A stretch of 7,422 nucleotides of DNA from Acidobacteriota bacterium (GTDB lineage Bacteria; Acidobacteriota; Terriglobia; Versatilivoradales; Versatilivoraceae), in contig JAPOZE010000111.1 in NCBI GenBank assembly GCA_026706225.1, positions 1 through 7,422 of the forward strand, in the 5' to 3' direction. A program made the translations under genes and the position numbers. Below the pieces are notes generated by a model, which saw nothing but the letters and a program-made list of their open reading frames with translations, ran no database searches and was not told the DNA's origin. Below are positions 6,381 through 7,422 of this stretch, piece after piece (position 1 is the stretch's first letter; each line of letters starts with the position of its first letter).

Positions 6381-7050
6381 GTTGCCAATTGGCCAAGCGT
6401 CGAGTTTTTCCATGAGGCGGGTCTGCGCGGATATGGTGTCTATAGCAAGATCGCGGAGACAGGCCACGACTGCTTGGGTGTGGCGCCGAGCCGGTTCCCG
6501 CGCGCAGGCAGCGAGCGTGTGAAGACGGACCGCCGTGATGCGGTGAAGCCGGCGCGTCTGCATCAATTGAGGGACCTTGGCCCGGTGTGGGTTCCGGGCG
6601 AAGAGCAGGAGGCGAAGCTGGTCCCGAGCCGTGCCCGCGCCGAGTTCGCGAGGACATGAAGGTGATGGAGTTGAAGGCCCGGCTGCGCCAGGGAGCGTTC
6701 ATTCATCGCCATGAGCAGGTGTATTCCGGACGATGTCGGTGGACGCATCCGCACTTCCGTTGGCTTGAGAGGCTGCGTTTCGAGGTCCCGGTTCGACAGA
6801 CGCAGCGACTGATAAGTTTCCTCGGCCTGGTTCCGAGCGAGCACGGCTCGGGACCCCGGCGTTTGCAGGGCGCGATCACGAAGACCGGCACCAGCCACGT
6901 TCGCCGGGTTCTGGTGGAGTCAGCGTGGTCTTACCGGTTCCCGGCCTGGAAGACGGCGCATCTGCAGAGAAAGGCAACTCCGGCACCGCCCCGGGTTCAG
7001 GCGCTGACCTGGGCAGCACAGATACGGCTTTGCACCCGCTCCAGTTCTCC
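6381..7050 (+). pseudogene. IS110-family transposase remnant, frameshifted and internally deleted
   Basis: The plus strand carries recognisable IS110/IS1111-type transposase blocks. One frame gives VEFFHEAGLRGYGVYSKIAE, TGHDCLGVAPSRFPR and VKTDRRDAVKPARLHQL (6519 on), followed by PVWVPGEEQEAKL, which is the DEDD RuvC-like region with its conserved Glu and DRRD. The frame shifts near 6645 into another reading DMKVMELKARLRQGAFIHR, WTHPHFRWLERLRFEVPVRQ. This jumps near 6800 straight to LISFLGLVPSEHGSG, GAITKTGTSHVRRVLVESAW and SYRFPAW, the C-terminal serine domain. About 80 residues that normally lie between are missing. The N-terminal 50 or so residues with the first Asp are also absent, and the C-terminal end dissolves after AAQIRLCTR near 7040. 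It abuts the Tn3 tnpA remnant in the opposite direction, which suggests insertion into or near it. It is not functional. Confidence 0.88.
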
Positions 7051-7098
7051 TCGACCTCAGTCCAGTCGCCTAGCGGGAATTGTCAGCCGTTGTTTGTG

Positions 7099-7422
7099 TC
7101 ACTCTGAACCTGCCTCCGTTTGCCCCGACTTGTCCGCGTCATGACCGGTGCCTTTCCCGTGTTCCCCAATGCCCTCAAACCGGAGTTTCTTGACGACACG
7201 GTCACGGTCGGGCTTGGTGAAATCGAGCTTTACAGCCCATTCTCCAAGCATTTCGAGATGGATGCGTGCCTCGTACATGCCCGGCTGGTCCCGAGGTAAC
7301 GCCGGAACGGGTTTGACGTTGTGAGCGCCCGGCATGGAGGGCATGTCGGCGCTGACCATGAACTCGGCATCGGTAATCGGGGAACCGCTTGTCCCGCCCG
7401 TGACCATCATGACGCAGTCAAA
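7099..7422 (-). CDS. YtkA/FixH-like domain protein, 5' end outside window
   Basis: The visible part is 107 residues, starting outside the window (FDCVMMVTGGTSGSP at the edge) and ending with TGA at 7101-7099. The segment DAEFMVSADMPSMPGAHNV, with PGMYEARIHLEMLGEWAVKL and DRVVKKLRF, matches the pattern of YtkA-like/FixH-like beta-sandwich domains, small exported or membrane-anchored proteins often found beside metal efflux or oxidase assembly genes. The 'MPSMPGAH' and 'M.GEWAV' pieces are the main landmarks. In-frame ATGs exist at 7410 and 7407, but the frame stays open to the window edge and the domain strand 'FDCV' precedes them, so I treat the gene as partial. The tail is hydrophilic, with His and acidic residues. 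The signal peptide expected for this family would lie beyond the edge. The specific metal or partner is unknown. Confidence 0.7.
   Translation of the reverse strand, partial: FDCVMMVTGGTSGSPITDAEFMVSADMPSMPGAHNVKPVPALPRDQPGMYEARIHLEMLGEWAVKLDFTKPDRDRVVKKLRFEGIGEHGKGTGHDADKSGQTEAGSE

Noticed and set aside
6087..6659. Plus-strand frame of 190 codons as one intact gene.
   Set aside because: Its first half is antisense to the Tn3 TnpA remnant and only its second half, from about 6381, is IS110-like. It is a chance join of two remnants.
1..7422. CRISPR array.
   Set aside because: No 28-29 bp palindromic repeat with regular spacers is seen. The only tandem repeats (264-344) are imperfect, irregularly spaced and look like IS-end motifs.
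1..7422. CRISPR-associated transposon (Tn7-like) interpretation.
   Set aside because: The transposase pieces are Tn3, IS110 and an unassigned integrase-like fragment, all broken. No TniQ, TnsB or TnsC is visible, so a guided transposition system is not supported.

Overview
The window is GC-rich DNA from a proteobacterium. An alphaproteobacterium is my inference, from the GC content, the composition of the Cas proteins and the IS/Tn3 content. Its core is a complete, compact type I-E CRISPR-Cas effector operon on the minus strand, in the order cse1 (casA, 5315-3810), cse2 (casB, 3813-3289), cas7e (casC, 3292-2213), cas5e (casD, 2220-1477) and cas6e (casE, 1480-749). All five reading frames are intact and of normal family length. 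Every junction overlaps by 4 or 8 bases, so the operon should make one translationally coupled mRNA. Together the five proteins would form Cascade: Cas6e cuts and holds the crRNA 3' end, Cas7e forms the backbone, Cas5e caps the 5' handle, Cse2 braces the belly, and Cse1 reads the PAM and would recruit Cas3.

What normally surrounds Cascade is absent or ruined. No cas3 is visible upstream of cse1. There is only a 56-codon open frame of unknown identity whose stop overlaps the cse1 start (TGATG). Downstream of cas6e, where cas1-cas2 belong, a decayed stretch (about 441-748) carries what looks like a frameshifted, truncated N-terminal piece of cas1. No CRISPR array or I-E repeat was found. Within this window it is therefore an orphan Cascade.

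Both flanks are graveyards of mobile DNA. On the left (1-434) there is the C-terminal end of an integrase/transposase-like protein at the window edge, and a cluster of imperfect direct repeats that looks like the subterminal end of an insertion sequence. On the right, a broken Tn3-family transposase gene (minus strand, about 6360-5633, with a nonsense codon and several frameshifts) abuts a broken IS110-family transposase gene (plus strand, about 6381-7050, with a frameshift and a large internal deletion). The window ends in the C-terminal part of a YtkA/FixH-like small protein (7422-7099, minus), which appears to be ordinary chromosomal or metal-related gene content.

The contrast between five clean Cascade frames and multiply broken neighbours suggests either recent loss of Cas3/Cas1 or continued selection on a Cascade that works without them or with Cas3 supplied from elsewhere.
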